Shown: positions 7,443 to 16,484, counted from the first letter of the stretch. The stretch: 64,000 nt of DNA from Streptomyces hoynatensis (GCF_003626535.1 NZ_RBAL01000008.1:266454-330453); one strand, 5' to 3'. Numbers and translations are program-made. Notes: generated by a model not told the origin, from the letters alone.

Positions 7443-8495
7443 TCAGGGGGCGGCGAGGTGGGTGCGGCGCTGGAGCAGCACGGCGGCCACGATGATGGCG
7501 CCCTGGGCAATCTGCTGTACTTCCGTTTGCAAATTGTTGAGCGCGAACAGATTGGTGATGGTGGTGAACACCAGGACGCCGAGCACGGAGCCGACGATGG
7601 TGCCGCGCCCGCCGCTGAGGACGGTGCCGCCGATGATCGCCGCGGCGATCGCATTGAGCTCGTAGAGGTTGCCGTTGGTGTTCTGTCCCGACCCGCTGAG
7701 GACGACGAGCATGAAGGCGGCGATGCCGCAGCAGAGCCCGGAGAGGGCGTACAGCATCAGCCGCTGGCGCCGCACCGGGATACCGGCCAGCCGCGCGGCC
7801 TCCGGGTTGCCGCCGATGGCGACGGTGCGGCGGCCGAACGTGGTGCGGTTGAGCAGCACCCACCCGGCGGCGGTGACCGCGGCGAAGAAGAGGACCAGCG
7901 GCGGCACGCCCAGCACGTACGAGTCGTGGTCGCCCAGGGTGAGCACCGAGTCCACGGTGACGATCTGGGTGCGGCCGTCGGTGATCTGCAGGGCGAAGCC
8001 GCGGGCCGAGGCCAGCATCGCCAGGGTGGCGACGAAGGGCACGATCGGGCCGTACGCGATCAGCAGGCCGTTGACCAGGCCGCAGCCGAGGCCCACGGCG
8101 AGGGCGCAGAAGACCATCCCCGCCATCCCGTACTCCTGGGTGGCCACCGTGGTGCACCAGACCGAGGCCAGGGCGACGATCGCGCCGACCGAGAGGTCGA
8201 TGCCGCCGCCGATGATGACGAAGGTCATGCCGACGGTGACCACGCCGATCACGGAGGCCTGGACGAGGATCAGCTGCAGGTTGCTCGTGCTGAGGAACTG
8301 GTCGGGGGCGGTGACGGCGCCGATGACGGCCAGGACGGCGAGCACCCCGAGGAGCGAGAGGCTGTGTATCCCGGCCGGGCCGCCGAGCGCGGCGCGCGCC
8401 CCCGGGCCGAGGGCGCGGGCGCGCCCCGGCGGCTCGGCCGGTGCGGGCCCGGCCTGCCGGGCGGATGCGGGTTCCGAGGTGGCGCCCTGGGTCAT
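7443..8495 (-). CDS. Sugar ABC transporter permease (RbsC-like)
   Basis: A 350-residue membrane protein with about 8-10 hydrophobic segments. It includes the BPD_transp_2 signatures GVVTVGMTFVIIGGGIDLSVG and ELNAIAAAIIGGTVLSGGRGT. It is the channel subunit of the sugar importer, pairing with the ATPase encoded immediately upstream. Its start (ATG 8495) overlaps the ATPase stop by 4 bp (ATGA), so the two are translationally coupled. The first ~45 residues are Ala/Pro-rich and cytoplasmic. Length and signatures fit the family fully. Confidence 0.95.
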   Translation of the reverse strand: MTQGATSEPASARQAGPAPAEPPGRARALGPGARAALGGPAGIHSLSLLGVLAVLAVIGAVTAPDQFLSTSNLQLILVQASVIGVVTVGMTFVIIGGGIDLSVGAIVALASVWCTTVATQEYGMAGMVFCALAVGLGCGLVNGLLIAYGPIVPFVATLAMLASARGFALQITDGRTQIVTVDSVLTLGDHDSYVLGVPPLVLFFAAVTAAGWVLLNRTTFGRRTVAIGGNPEAARLAGIPVRRQRLMLYALSGLCCGIAAFMLVVLSGSGQNTNGNLYELNAIAAAIIGGTVLSGGRGTIVGSVLGVLVFTTITNLFALNNLQTEVQQIAQGAIIVAAVLLQRRTHLAAP

Positions 8496-10021
8496 GCCGG
8501 GCTCCCTTCCATGACGAGGTCGAGGACGCGGTGTTCGTTGAGCTCCCGGGCGTCGGCGGCGTGCACCACCCGCCCCTCCCGCAGCACGAGCACCCGGTCG
8601 GCCAGGCCGAGGACCTCGGGTATCTCGCTGGAGACCAGCAGGACCGCCACGCCCTCGGCGGCCAGCCGCCTGACCAGGGCGTAGAGCTCGGCCCTGGCGC
8701 CGACGTCCACGCCGCGGGTGGGCTCGTCGAGCAGCAGGACCCGGCAGCCGCGCAGCAGCCAGCGGGCGAGCACGGCCTTCTGCTGGTTGCCGCCGGAGAG
8801 GGTGCGGACGGGGGCGTCCGGGTTGTCGGGGCGCAGGGAGAGCTCGCGGGCGCGGGCCCGCGCGGCGGCGCGCTCCGCGGAGCGGTCGAGCCAGCCGCCC
8901 CTGGCGAAGCGGCCGAGGGAGGCGACGGAGACGTTGCGGGCGACCGAGTCGAGCAGGAACAGGCCCTGCGCCTTGCGCTCCTCGGGGGCGAGGCCGAGTC
9001 CGGCGCGGACGGCGGCGGCGACGTTCCCCGGCCGCAGCGGGCGGCCGTCGACCAGCACCCGGCCCGCCGTGGGGCGGCGGGCGCCGTAGATCGTCTCCAG
9101 GATCTCCGAGCGGCCCGAGCCGACGAGGCCGGCCAGGCCCACGATCTCGCCGGGCCGCAGGGTGAGGTCGAGGGGCTCGAACTCGCCGCGGCGGGCGAGC
9201 CCTTCGACGCGCAGCACCGGATCGGCCGCCGGGCCGGCCGCGGGGCCCGGCGCGGCCGGCCGCTCGGGGAAGGCGGCGTCGGCCTCCCGGCCGGTCATCA
9301 GGGCGACGATCTCGCGGGTGGGCGTCGCGCCGGCGGGCAGGCCGCGGGCGACGGCGCGGCCGTCCTTGAGGACGGTGACGCGGTCGCCGATGCGGCGGAT
9401 CTCCTCCAGGCGGTGGGAGATGTAGACCACGGCGACGCCCTCCGCGGTCAGGCCCTCGATGATCCGGAAGAGGTTGGCCACCTCGTCGGGGTCGAGCACG
9501 GCGGACGGCTCGTCCATCACGATCAGCCGGACCTCGTGCGAGAGGGCCCTGGCCATGCTGACGATCTGCCGCCCGGCGGCCGGGAGCGTGCCGACCAGGC
9601 GGTCCGGCGCGATCTCCGGGTGGCCGAGGCGGGCGAGCAGCCGGGCGGTGGCGGCCGTGGCGGCGCCCCGGCGCAGGAAGCCCGCGGTCGAGGTCTCGTG
9701 CCCGAGGTGGACGTTCTCGGCGACCGAGAGCCCCTCGACCAGGTCGAGTTCCTGGTAGATGGTGGCGATGCCGAGGCGGGTGGCGGCGCTCGGCGAGCCG
9801 AGGCGCACCGGCTCGCCGAGCCACCTGATCTCTCCCCCGTCGGGCCGGTGGGCGCCGGAGACCACCTTGATGAGGGTGGACTTGCCGGCGCCGTTCTGCC
9901 CGAGCAGGCAGTGCACCTCGCCGGGCAGTACGTCGAGGTCGACGCCGTCCAGGGCGCGGACCCCGGGGAAGGACTTGGTGATCTGGGACAGGGTCAGGAT
10001 CGGCGGTGACGCGCCTGCCAT
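8492..10021 (-). CDS. Sugar ABC transporter ATP-binding protein, two-cassette (RbsA-like)
   Basis: 509 residues with two fused nucleotide-binding domains, as in RbsA/XylG/MglA. Domain 1 has GQNGAGKSTLIKVVSG (Walker A) and LIVMDEPSAVL (Walker B); domain 2 has a degenerate P-loop (GLVGSGRSE) but a good LSGGNQQKAVLARWL signature and VLLLDEPTRGVDVGA. Loss of canonical Walker A in the second half is normal for this class. It energises the permease encoded just downstream. Its own upstream flank is about 735 nt of A-poor, gene-free DNA separating it from the ROK regulator. Confidence 0.95.
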   Translation of the reverse strand: MAGASPPILTLSQITKSFPGVRALDGVDLDVLPGEVHCLLGQNGAGKSTLIKVVSGAHRPDGGEIRWLGEPVRLGSPSAATRLGIATIYQELDLVEGLSVAENVHLGHETSTAGFLRRGAATAATARLLARLGHPEIAPDRLVGTLPAAGRQIVSMARALSHEVRLIVMDEPSAVLDPDEVANLFRIIEGLTAEGVAVVYISHRLEEIRRIGDRVTVLKDGRAVARGLPAGATPTREIVALMTGREADAAFPERPAAPGPAAGPAADPVLRVEGLARRGEFEPLDLTLRPGEIVGLAGLVGSGRSEILETIYGARRPTAGRVLVDGRPLRPGNVAAAVRAGLGLAPEERKAQGLFLLDSVARNVSVASLGRFARGGWLDRSAERAAARARARELSLRPDNPDAPVRTLSGGNQQKAVLARWLLRGCRVLLLDEPTRGVDVGARAELYALVRRLAAEGVAVLLVSSEIPEVLGLADRVLVLREGRVVHAADARELNEHRVLDLVMEGSPA

Positions 10022-10757
10022 GGGTTGCCTCCTGGGGGTGGGCCGCCCCGTCCGCGCCGGTTCGCGGCGCGGACGGTGGCCCGCTGCTGCTCGGGTCTGT
10101 GCGTTCCGGCCGCGTGTCGGGCGAGGCCGGGGCGCCTGGGCGCCCGCGGGGTGGTGCGGCCGTGGTGCGGGGCGTTCACGTGGCGCGGCGCGCCCTGGGA
10201 CGTGCCGTGCCGCGACGTGCTCGTTCCTGGGTGGTGCTCGGAGCTCGGTGCTGTTCGTGCCGTGGGACGTGCCGGGTGGTGCGGTCCTTCGCCGGGCGCG
10301 CCCCCGCTGCCCGGCCCGCGGGGCGTGCGCGGCGGGCCCGCCCGCTCCGCCGTGGTGCGCGGGCGGGAACGCGACGTGCGGGTGGTGCAGCGGGGCGGTG
10401 CGCGGGGGTGGTGCGGGTGGTGCAGGTGGTGCGAGTGAGGCGCGTGGTGCCGTCGGTGCGGAAGAGGCGTGTTGCGGGGCGTGCTTGCGGTGCGTGCGTG
10501 GTGCGGTGCCTGCCGCGGTACGCGCAGCGGGGCCTGTGTGCTGTGCTGCCTGCGTGCCGGTGGTGCCTGTGCGCTGTCGGGTGCCTGCGTGCTGCCGGTG
10601 CGTGCTGCCGTGCCGGTGCGCCGCGGCGCCTGCTGCGGGTGGTGCTGCCGGTACGGGGGTGGCGGCGCGGGTGCCGTCGGGTGCGGTCGGGTGCGGGTGG
10701 TCCGGGTGCGGGCCGGCACGCGGGGCGGCCGGGGCCGGGTGGCCGGTGGCGCCCGGG
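10022..10757. other. Gene-free, A-depleted spacer between ROK regulator and transporter operon
   Basis: From about 10141 to 10740 I count roughly 19 A against 103 T on the plus strand, with G far above C; GGTGC/GTGCC/TGCTG words recur throughout. All frames stay open only because stop codons need bases that are missing, and the translations are Arg/Cys/Val noise. Both flanking genes are on the minus strand, so the RNA would be C- and A-rich, nearly free of U and poor in structure. This is the kind of sequence that Rho recognises. It may be a long leader or a transcription break between regulator and transporter. Confidence 0.7.
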
Positions 10758-11945
10758 TCAGGTCGGGGTGTAGCTGAACAGGTGGTCGCTGATGAGGCGG
10801 GCCGCGCCGGTGACGCCCGCGACGGGGCCCAGCTCGCCCAGCACGATGGGGAGGTTGCCGGTGGCCAGCGGCAGGGACTGCCGGTAGACCTGGGTGCGGA
10901 TGGTGGCCAGCAGGGTGTGCCCGAGGCCGGTGACCCCGCCGCCTATGACGACGAGCGCCGGGTTGAAGAAGCTGACGAGCCCGGCGATCACCTGCCCGGT
11001 GCGGTTCCCGCCCTGCCGGATGAGGTCGAGCGCGGCCACGTCGCCCGCCGCCGCGGCGGCGGCCACGTCCGCCGCGCCGAGGCTGCCCGCCGCCGCAAGT
11101 CGCGCGGCCAGCGCGGCGGAACGCCCCTCGCGGGCGGCCGCCTCCGCGTCCCTGGCCAGGGCGGCGCCCCCGAAGTACGCCTCCAGGCAGCCCCGGTTGC
11201 CGCACGGGCAGGGGCGGCCCTCGGGCTCGACCTGGATGTGACCGATGTCTCCCGCGCTGCCGGTGGCGCCGCGGTGCACGGTGCCGCCCGCGACGATGCC
11301 GCAGCCGATGCCGGTGCCGATCTTGACGCAGATGAAGTCCTGGACCGCGTGTGCGACGCCCGCGTGCTGCTCGCCCAGGGCCATCAGGTTCACGTCGTTG
11401 TCGACCATGACCGGGCAGCCGAGCTCCTGGCCGAGGGCCTCCCGGACGGGGAACCCGTCCCAGCCCGGCATGATCGGCGGGGCGACCGGCACGCCCTCGG
11501 GGAAGCGCACCGGTCCCGGCAGCCCGAGCCCGGCGCCGTCGAAGTGCCCGGCGAGCCCGCTCTCGCGCAGCCTGCCTGCCATCGACAGCACCCGCTCGAA
11601 GACCGCGACCGGGCCCTCCCGCACATCCATCGGCTCCGTGAGGTGGCCGAGGATCTCCAATTCCGGCCCGGTGACGGCCACGTCGATCGAGGTCGCCCCG
11701 ATGTCCACGCCGAGGAAGCGCAGTTCCGGGGCCAGGCGGACGCCGTGCGAGCGCCTGCCGCCCCGGGAGGCGGCGAAGCCGTCGCCCACCACGAGCCCGG
11801 TCTCCAGCAGCCGGTCCACCTCGACCGCCAGCTTGGAGCGGGACAGCTCGATCTGGTCCCCGAGTTGAGCCCGGGAACTCGGCCCGCCGTCGCGGAGCAG
11901 GCGCAGCAGCCGCGCCTGGTGGGCGTTCGCGGGCCGAGCGGTCAT
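10758..11945 (-). CDS. ROK-family transcriptional regulator
   Basis: 395 residues. The first ~60 form a winged helix (HQARLLRLLRDGGPSSRAQLGDQIELSRSKLAVEVDRLLETGLV). The rest is a ROK sugar-kinase-like domain with LGVDIGATSIDVAV, VDNDVNLMALGE, CVKIGTGIGCGIV and the zinc motif HIQVEPEGRPCPCGNRGCLEA. ROK repressors sense sugars and control nearby uptake genes, so it very likely controls the importer encoded downstream on the same strand. I chose the ATG at 11945; an in-frame GTG at 11954 nearer to a GGGAGGGG site is an alternative that adds three residues. Confidence 0.92.
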   Translation of the reverse strand: MTARPANAHQARLLRLLRDGGPSSRAQLGDQIELSRSKLAVEVDRLLETGLVVGDGFAASRGGRRSHGVRLAPELRFLGVDIGATSIDVAVTGPELEILGHLTEPMDVREGPVAVFERVLSMAGRLRESGLAGHFDGAGLGLPGPVRFPEGVPVAPPIMPGWDGFPVREALGQELGCPVMVDNDVNLMALGEQHAGVAHAVQDFICVKIGTGIGCGIVAGGTVHRGATGSAGDIGHIQVEPEGRPCPCGNRGCLEAYFGGAALARDAEAAAREGRSAALAARLAAAGSLGAADVAAAAAAGDVAALDLIRQGGNRTGQVIAGLVSFFNPALVVIGGGVTGLGHTLLATIRTQVYRQSLPLATGNLPIVLGELGPVAGVTGAARLISDHLFSYTPT

Positions 11946-12456
11946 GCGCCTCACGTGCCCCTCCCGCCAGCGTCGGCATCGGCCCCCGCGCACGGTTCCC
12001 GTGCCGGGCTTGGCTCGGGAATGTAGCAGCGGCCGGTCGACGCGGGAAGAAGTAGCGCATGGATGAGCGCAACTTTCTCCACGCCGAGGACAAAGCAGGG
12101 GGCGCGGCGGGCGCGGCGCGCCGGGACGCGCCCGGGTCGGCGGGTGCGGGCCGGGCGGTCCGCGGGACGCCGGTGACCGGCGGCGCGGCGCCGGGCGCCC
12201 GGCCGCGGCAGCCCTCCCACCAGCGGGACGAGGCACGGGCCGGCCTTCGAACGGCCCTGCCGAGGTGGCCCGTTTATTCCTTGCGGATCGGGCCAGAAGC
12301 TCCTCAGACGCCGCCTGGCGTGGCAAACCGGTGCCGCGCGCAGGTGACAACCCCGTAAACTCACGTCGGGGAACTGAAGATCGAAACGCGAACGCCGAGA
12401 AGTCCTCGCGTTTCCTCACCGCGGTCCGCTGACCCTGCCATTCGGGAATACTGCCT
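11946..12456. other. Divergent intergenic region, ROK gene / PAP2 gene
   Basis: About 510 nt without a convincing gene. The reading frames here have no recognisable protein and no ribosome site. It must hold the ROK promoter (minus) and the PAP2 promoter (plus). It contains the 9-bp inverted repeat at 12383-12414. The PAP2 ATG lacks a purine-rich ribosome site, so its mRNA may have little or no leader. Confidence 0.5.
12383..12414. promoter_or_regulatory. 9-bp perfect inverted repeat upstream of PAP2 gene
   Basis: GAAACGCGA (12383-12391) and TCGCGTTTC (12406-12414) are exact complements, separated by 14 nt and ending 42 nt before the PAP2 start. It may be an operator or an RNA hairpin in the leader. 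No regulator gene is adjacent apart from the ROK protein. Confidence 0.4.
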
Positions 12457-13389
12457 ATGCGAAGCACAACAGTGCTGGGGCGAGCTTTCGTCACGCGAGT
12501 CCGGGAGCGGCCCGCGCTCTCGTCCAGACCTCCGCTCGTCCGGGAACTGCTCCTCGTGGCGTCGCTCTACTCGGCATACAAGTTCGGCAGACGCGCGGCC
12601 AACGGTCAGTTCGCGGACGCGTACGACAACGCGGCGAGCATCTGGGACCTGGAGCGCGCCCTCCACCTGCCGAGCGAGGCCGGCGTGCAGCAGTTCCTGC
12701 TGCACAGCGAGGCCGTGATCCACGGCATCAACGTCTATTACGCCACCGTCCACTTCCCGGCGATGGCGATCTTCCTGTGCTGGATGTACTGGCGCCGCCC
12801 CGGGTACTACGTCTGGATTCGCTGGGTGCTCACCTGGCTGACCAGCGCCGCGCTGGTCCTGCACCTGCTGCTGCCGCTGGCGCCGCCGCGGCTGTTCCGC
12901 CCGACGCGGATGATCGACACGGGCATGGTCTACGGCCCCGCGGTGTACGGGAAGCCCGAGGCCCACTCCATGGCGAACCAGTTCGCGGCCATGCCCTCGC
13001 TGCACGTCGGCTGGGCGCTGGCGATCGCGATCGGGCTGATCGTCTCCACCAGGACCCGCTGGCGGTGGCTGTGGCTGCTGCACCCGCTGATGACGTTGAC
13101 CACGGTGGTGGGCACCGGGCACCACTACTGGATGGACGGGGCGGTGGCCACCACGCTGCTCGGCGTCATCCTGCTCGCCCTCAGGCCGCCGCGCGCCGAG
13201 CCGCCCGTGGCCGAGCCGCCGCGGCCGAGGCCCGAGGTGGTGCGGCAGGGCAGGCCGCGGCCCGTACCCGACGCGCGGGCGGAGCTGCCCGGCCGCAGCG
13301 AGGTGGCGGGCCGCGTCATCCCGCGGCCGGGGGCGCCGGGCGCCGCCCGGCCCGCCGAGGAGGTCCAGCATCGCTCCACGGCCACCTGA
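12457..13389 (+). CDS. PAP2-superfamily membrane phosphotransferase/phosphatase (Aur1/inositolphosphotransferase-like)
   Basis: 310 residues with about six hydrophobic segments. The PAP2_3-type catalytic motifs are present: AMPSLHVGWA (His183) and GTGHHYWMDG (His223, Asp227). The first PAP2 motif is not of the classic KxxxxxxRP form, which places it in the Aur1/inositolphosphotransferase branch. Such enzymes cleave or transfer phosphate head groups of lipids at the membrane. The last ~65 residues are Pro/Arg/Glu-rich and probably disordered. It is convergent with the lanthipeptide synthetase gene and probably unrelated to it. The substrate is unknown. Confidence 0.88.
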   Translation: MRSTTVLGRAFVTRVRERPALSSRPPLVRELLLVASLYSAYKFGRRAANGQFADAYDNAASIWDLERALHLPSEAGVQQFLLHSEAVIHGINVYYATVHFPAMAIFLCWMYWRRPGYYVWIRWVLTWLTSAALVLHLLLPLAPPRLFRPTRMIDTGMVYGPAVYGKPEAHSMANQFAAMPSLHVGWALAIAIGLIVSTRTRWRWLWLLHPLMTLTTVVGTGHHYWMDGAVATTLLGVILLALRPPRAEPPVAEPPRPRPEVVRQGRPRPVPDARAELPGRSEVAGRVIPRPGAPGAARPAEEVQHRSTAT

Positions 13390-13478
13390 GCCACGGCCCC
13401 GGGGCCTGTGCCGGCGCCGCTTCGTGGGCCCGCGGCCCGGCCTGCCCGGCAGGTGGGGCATCGGCCGCCCGCGCCGCC

Positions 13479-16139
13479 TCACCGCGGCGGGGCGGGCGGC
13501 GGCGGTGACCAGCGGCCCGCGGGCGAGAGCGGATCGCAGGCGCCCGGCAGGTCGAAGCGGCGCAGGAAGGACAGCAGCCCGGCGTATCCCATGCCGAACG
13601 ACAGCGGCGCGTCCTGTCCTTCGAGGCTGATCATGGCCGGGGCCTCGTCCGGGCCGTGGCTGCGCACCAGCAGGTGGCGCACCACGCCCTCGGCGGCCTC
13701 CCGCCACCGCTCGCCCCCCTCGTCCGCCGCCAGGTCGAGCAGCGCGCCGCCCACGCCGGCGGCGCCGCAGCACTGGCCGAGGTTCTCCATCCTGGGCACC
13801 CACGCGGCGCAGGCGGCGGCCGCGGCCCGGGCGGTGCGGCCCAGTTCCGGGGCGTCGAGGACCGAGGACGCGTGCCGCAGCGCGCGCACCGCCCCGGCCA
13901 GGCCCTGGCACCAGGAGGCGGTGACCGGCACCGCCGAGGGCCGCCAGGCCGCGGCGGTCAGCGCCTCGGCCCGCGCGGCGAGCCGGCGCGCCGCCGTCAG
14001 CGCGGCCCGGGTCAGCTCCGGGTCGCCGGTCCTCGCGGCCAGCCCGGTGAGGAAGTCGGCGATGCCCGCGCTGCCGTGCGCGTAGCCGAAGGTGGGGTCG
14101 ACGCCCGCGCCTGGCGGCAGCCCGGTGTCCGCCGTCACCCCGAGGCGGGGGGCCTCGCGCGCGAGGAGGTCCTCGGCCCGGCGGACGGCGCGCGCCAGCG
14201 GCCCGGGATCGCCGGTCACGTCGGCGAGCAGCAATGCGCCCAGGCCCACGCCCGCGGTGCCGCTGAAGACGTCGTCGTGCGGCTCGGGCGGCGCGGCGGG
14301 GGTCACCGGGGCGGCCGGGAAGCCCGCGGCGGCGGCCCGGGCGAGGAAGAGCCCGATCCCGGTGGTCCCGGCGAGCAGCCCCTCCGCGAGGCCGACCCGC
14401 CCGGCGGCCCGGCGCGCGTGGGCGACGAGTCCCGGCAGCGCCTCGGCGACGCCCGGGTGCCCGAGGTGGTGCAGCAGTTCCAGGCCGATGCCGGCGCTGC
14501 CGGTGTAGACCCCGGCGTCCACCGCGTCGATGGTGCCCTCGGCCTCGGCGGTCCGCCGGGCCGCGAGCCGGGTCAGCAGCAGGTCGAGGACGCGGTCCCG
14601 GAGGGCGGCGGCCGTCCGTGGCCCGACGGCGGGCGGGGGCGGCGGGGCCCACCCGGCGCCGTGACCGGCGGGCCAGGCCCCCAGAGCCAGTTCCGCGAGG
14701 GTGCCCGCCGCCCGCGCCGGGTCGGCGTCGAGCAGCCCGCCGACGGCGCGCAGGGCGGCCTCGCGCGCGGCTCCCGGCGGGCGGGCGGCGAGGGACTGGA
14801 GCATGCGGCGGGCGGCCAGGTCCCGGCCGGGGATCTCGGCCGGCGGGGTCATCCCGGTGGCGGCGAAGCCCAGGGTCATGCCGAGCGCGAAGCAGTCGTC
14901 CGCGGGCCGCGGGGGCCGGCCTGCCAGTTGTTCCGGGGGCACGAAGCCGGGGGTGCCGCCGGGGAAGTACCGCCCGTCGAGCGCGGCGAGCCCGAAGTCG
15001 ACGAGGTGGGCGCGGCCGTGGCCGAGGACGACGTTCCGCGGGGTGAGGTCGCGCACGATCACCCCCGCCCGGTGCAGCGCGGCCAGCGTGCCGGCGAGTT
15101 CCCCGGCCAGCGCCCGCAGGGCGGCGGGCGGCAGGGCCCCGTGCAGCCGGACGTGGTGCAGCAGGTTGGTGCTGCCGACGTCCTCGGTGACCAGGAACTC
15201 GTCCTCGCCGTGCGCGAAGTGGTCGAGGAAGGCCGCGGTTCCCGGCACGCCGCGGCAGGCGGCGAGCACCCGGCGCTCGTTGCGTAATCGGGCGCGGGCG
15301 TCGCCGCCCGCGCGGTTCTCCGCCACGTGCGCCCTGGCCTGCTTCACCACGACCCCGCGGCCCCGGCTCAGGTCCACGGCGCGGAAGACGTTGCCGTGCG
15401 CCGCCTGGTAGATCCCGCGGGTCACCCGGTAGCGCCCGCCCAGGGTCTCCGGCTCGGCCGCCGCGTCGCCCCCGAAGGGGTCGCGCGCCCACGGCGGCTG
15501 CCGGTAGTCCAGGGTGGCCACCCCGTCGAACCAGGCGCCGTCGGGACCCGGCACGCCGATGGCCAGCGAGCCGCGCTCCCCCGCGTACCAGCGCGGGGCG
15601 AAGGGGCCGTACCGGTAGTAGACGGGGGCGTCGGGGGCCACCCGCCGGTCGCTGAGCACCCGCGGCCCGGCGTGCCCGCGGGTCAACTCGGCCAGGTCGA
15701 GACCGAGTCGGCGGACCCGGGAGGCCGGCGGGTAGACGGTCACGGCCTTGCCGACCCCGGCCGGGGCGGGCCGCCCGCCGTTCATCCGGGCGAGGACCTC
15801 CTCCGAGCGGGCCAGCTTGAAGTGGCAGCGCTCGGCGAGCAGCCACGGCAGCAGGCGCGCGGCGAGGGCGGGGAACGTCGCCGCCCGGGAGGAGACGTGC
15901 AGCTTCCACCCGTGCGCGGGCAGCGGCACGCCGGCGGGGGCGACGGTCACCCAGTCCTGCCCCGCGTGCACGGCGTACCCGGCCTGCCCGGTGCCTCCGG
16001 TGCCTCCGGTGCTTTCGGTGCCCCCGGCGTGTGCGCCGGGGCGCGCGCCGTCCGGGGAGCCGGCCGCGGCAAGCGCCCGCCGGACGAGTTCTTCGCCGTC
16101 CCAGCCATCGCGGCCGTCCCGGCCCTCCCAGCCTGGCAC
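13479..16139 (-). CDS. Three-domain lanthionine synthetase (LanKC/LanL, class III/IV)
   Basis: 886 residues that dehydrate Ser/Thr of a precursor peptide and close thioether rings. The N-terminal lyase region (~60-215) has GWKLHVSS, GKAVTVYPP, RVLSDRRVAPDAPVYYRYG. The kinase domain (~230-490) has K266 in VVVKQ, D364 in VRDLTPRNVV and D381 in VDFG. The cyclase (~500-886) has GSAGIG and GTAGVG repeats, C744 in SWCQG and C790-C791 in CCGAAG. Class III cyclases lack zinc ligands, while class IV has Cys/Cys/His; this one has Cys/Cys/Cys, as in ProcM-like enzymes, so class IV is preferred. I chose the GTG at 16139, which has GAGGAGG 7 nt upstream; the frame opens at 16268. The precursor gene lies 168 nt upstream. 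Confidence 0.92.
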   Translation of the reverse strand: MPGWEGRDGRDGWDGEELVRRALAAAGSPDGARPGAHAGGTESTGGTGGTGQAGYAVHAGQDWVTVAPAGVPLPAHGWKLHVSSRAATFPALAARLLPWLLAERCHFKLARSEEVLARMNGGRPAPAGVGKAVTVYPPASRVRRLGLDLAELTRGHAGPRVLSDRRVAPDAPVYYRYGPFAPRWYAGERGSLAIGVPGPDGAWFDGVATLDYRQPPWARDPFGGDAAAEPETLGGRYRVTRGIYQAAHGNVFRAVDLSRGRGVVVKQARAHVAENRAGGDARARLRNERRVLAACRGVPGTAAFLDHFAHGEDEFLVTEDVGSTNLLHHVRLHGALPPAALRALAGELAGTLAALHRAGVIVRDLTPRNVVLGHGRAHLVDFGLAALDGRYFPGGTPGFVPPEQLAGRPPRPADDCFALGMTLGFAATGMTPPAEIPGRDLAARRMLQSLAARPPGAAREAALRAVGGLLDADPARAAGTLAELALGAWPAGHGAGWAPPPPPAVGPRTAAALRDRVLDLLLTRLAARRTAEAEGTIDAVDAGVYTGSAGIGLELLHHLGHPGVAEALPGLVAHARRAAGRVGLAEGLLAGTTGIGLFLARAAAAGFPAAPVTPAAPPEPHDDVFSGTAGVGLGALLLADVTGDPGPLARAVRRAEDLLAREAPRLGVTADTGLPPGAGVDPTFGYAHGSAGIADFLTGLAARTGDPELTRAALTAARRLAARAEALTAAAWRPSAVPVTASWCQGLAGAVRALRHASSVLDAPELGRTARAAAAACAAWVPRMENLGQCCGAAGVGGALLDLAADEGGERWREAAEGVVRHLLVRSHGPDEAPAMISLEGQDAPLSFGMGYAGLLSFLRRFDLPGACDPLSPAGRWSPPPPAPPR

Positions 16140-16307
16140 CGCCCCGCCTCCTCGCCGCCGCTTTTCCGGCCCTCCGGGCCATGGCCGTTTCCCCGGCCTG
16201 CCATGGCTCGCCGGGTCCGGCCGCCCCGGCCTGCCCCGCCGTCGGCCGCCGCGTGGCCGCACGGCCACGCGCCCCGGCCGTGCCCCTTCCCGCCGTGCCC
16301 GCGGGCC

Positions 16308-16484
16308 TCAGGCCCAGTAGCTGTTTCCGGTCGCGTAGCAGTTCGCCGTGGAGGCGGTGCAGACGCAACTCACCGGACAGCGATCGGCGGCGTGGGCCGC
16401 CTGTTCCACGGAATCGAAGACGACGCGGGGTTCGACCGGGAAATCCCCGGCCTGGCGCGGAACAAGATCGGACAAGGCTTCCAT
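16308..16484 (-). CDS. Lanthipeptide precursor peptide
   Basis: A 58-residue peptide starting at ATG 16484 with a strong ribosome site (GAGGAG, about 5 nt upstream). The leader is acidic and helical-looking: MEALSDLVPRQ near the start recalls the hydrophobic LxxL recognition helix of class III/IV leaders. From residue 36 the composition changes: Cys36, 40, 42 and 49 with Ser39, Thr43, Ser45, Thr46, Thr52 and Ser55, ending NSYWA. An S-C-x-C block (39-42) resembles the T-C-x-C of venezuelin-type class IV cores. The synthetase is encoded directly downstream on the same strand. The leader/core boundary is not visible; no protease or transporter gene is nearby. I do not recognise the product. Confidence 0.88.
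   Translation of the reverse strand: MEALSDLVPRQAGDFPVEPRVVFDSVEQAAHAADRCPVSCVCTASTANCYATGNSYWA

Noticed and set aside
10006..10777. Three overlapping open frames on the plus strand, up to 255 codons
   Set aside because: All three plus-strand frames are open together because A is almost absent and stop codons need it. Translations are Arg/Cys/Val noise, with no ribosome site.
16308..16379. A classical labionin motif (S-x-x-S-x-x-x-C)
   Set aside because: The exact motif is absent. Only a Thr variant, T43-x-x-T46-x-x-C49, is present, so a class III labyrinthopeptin-type product is not claimed.
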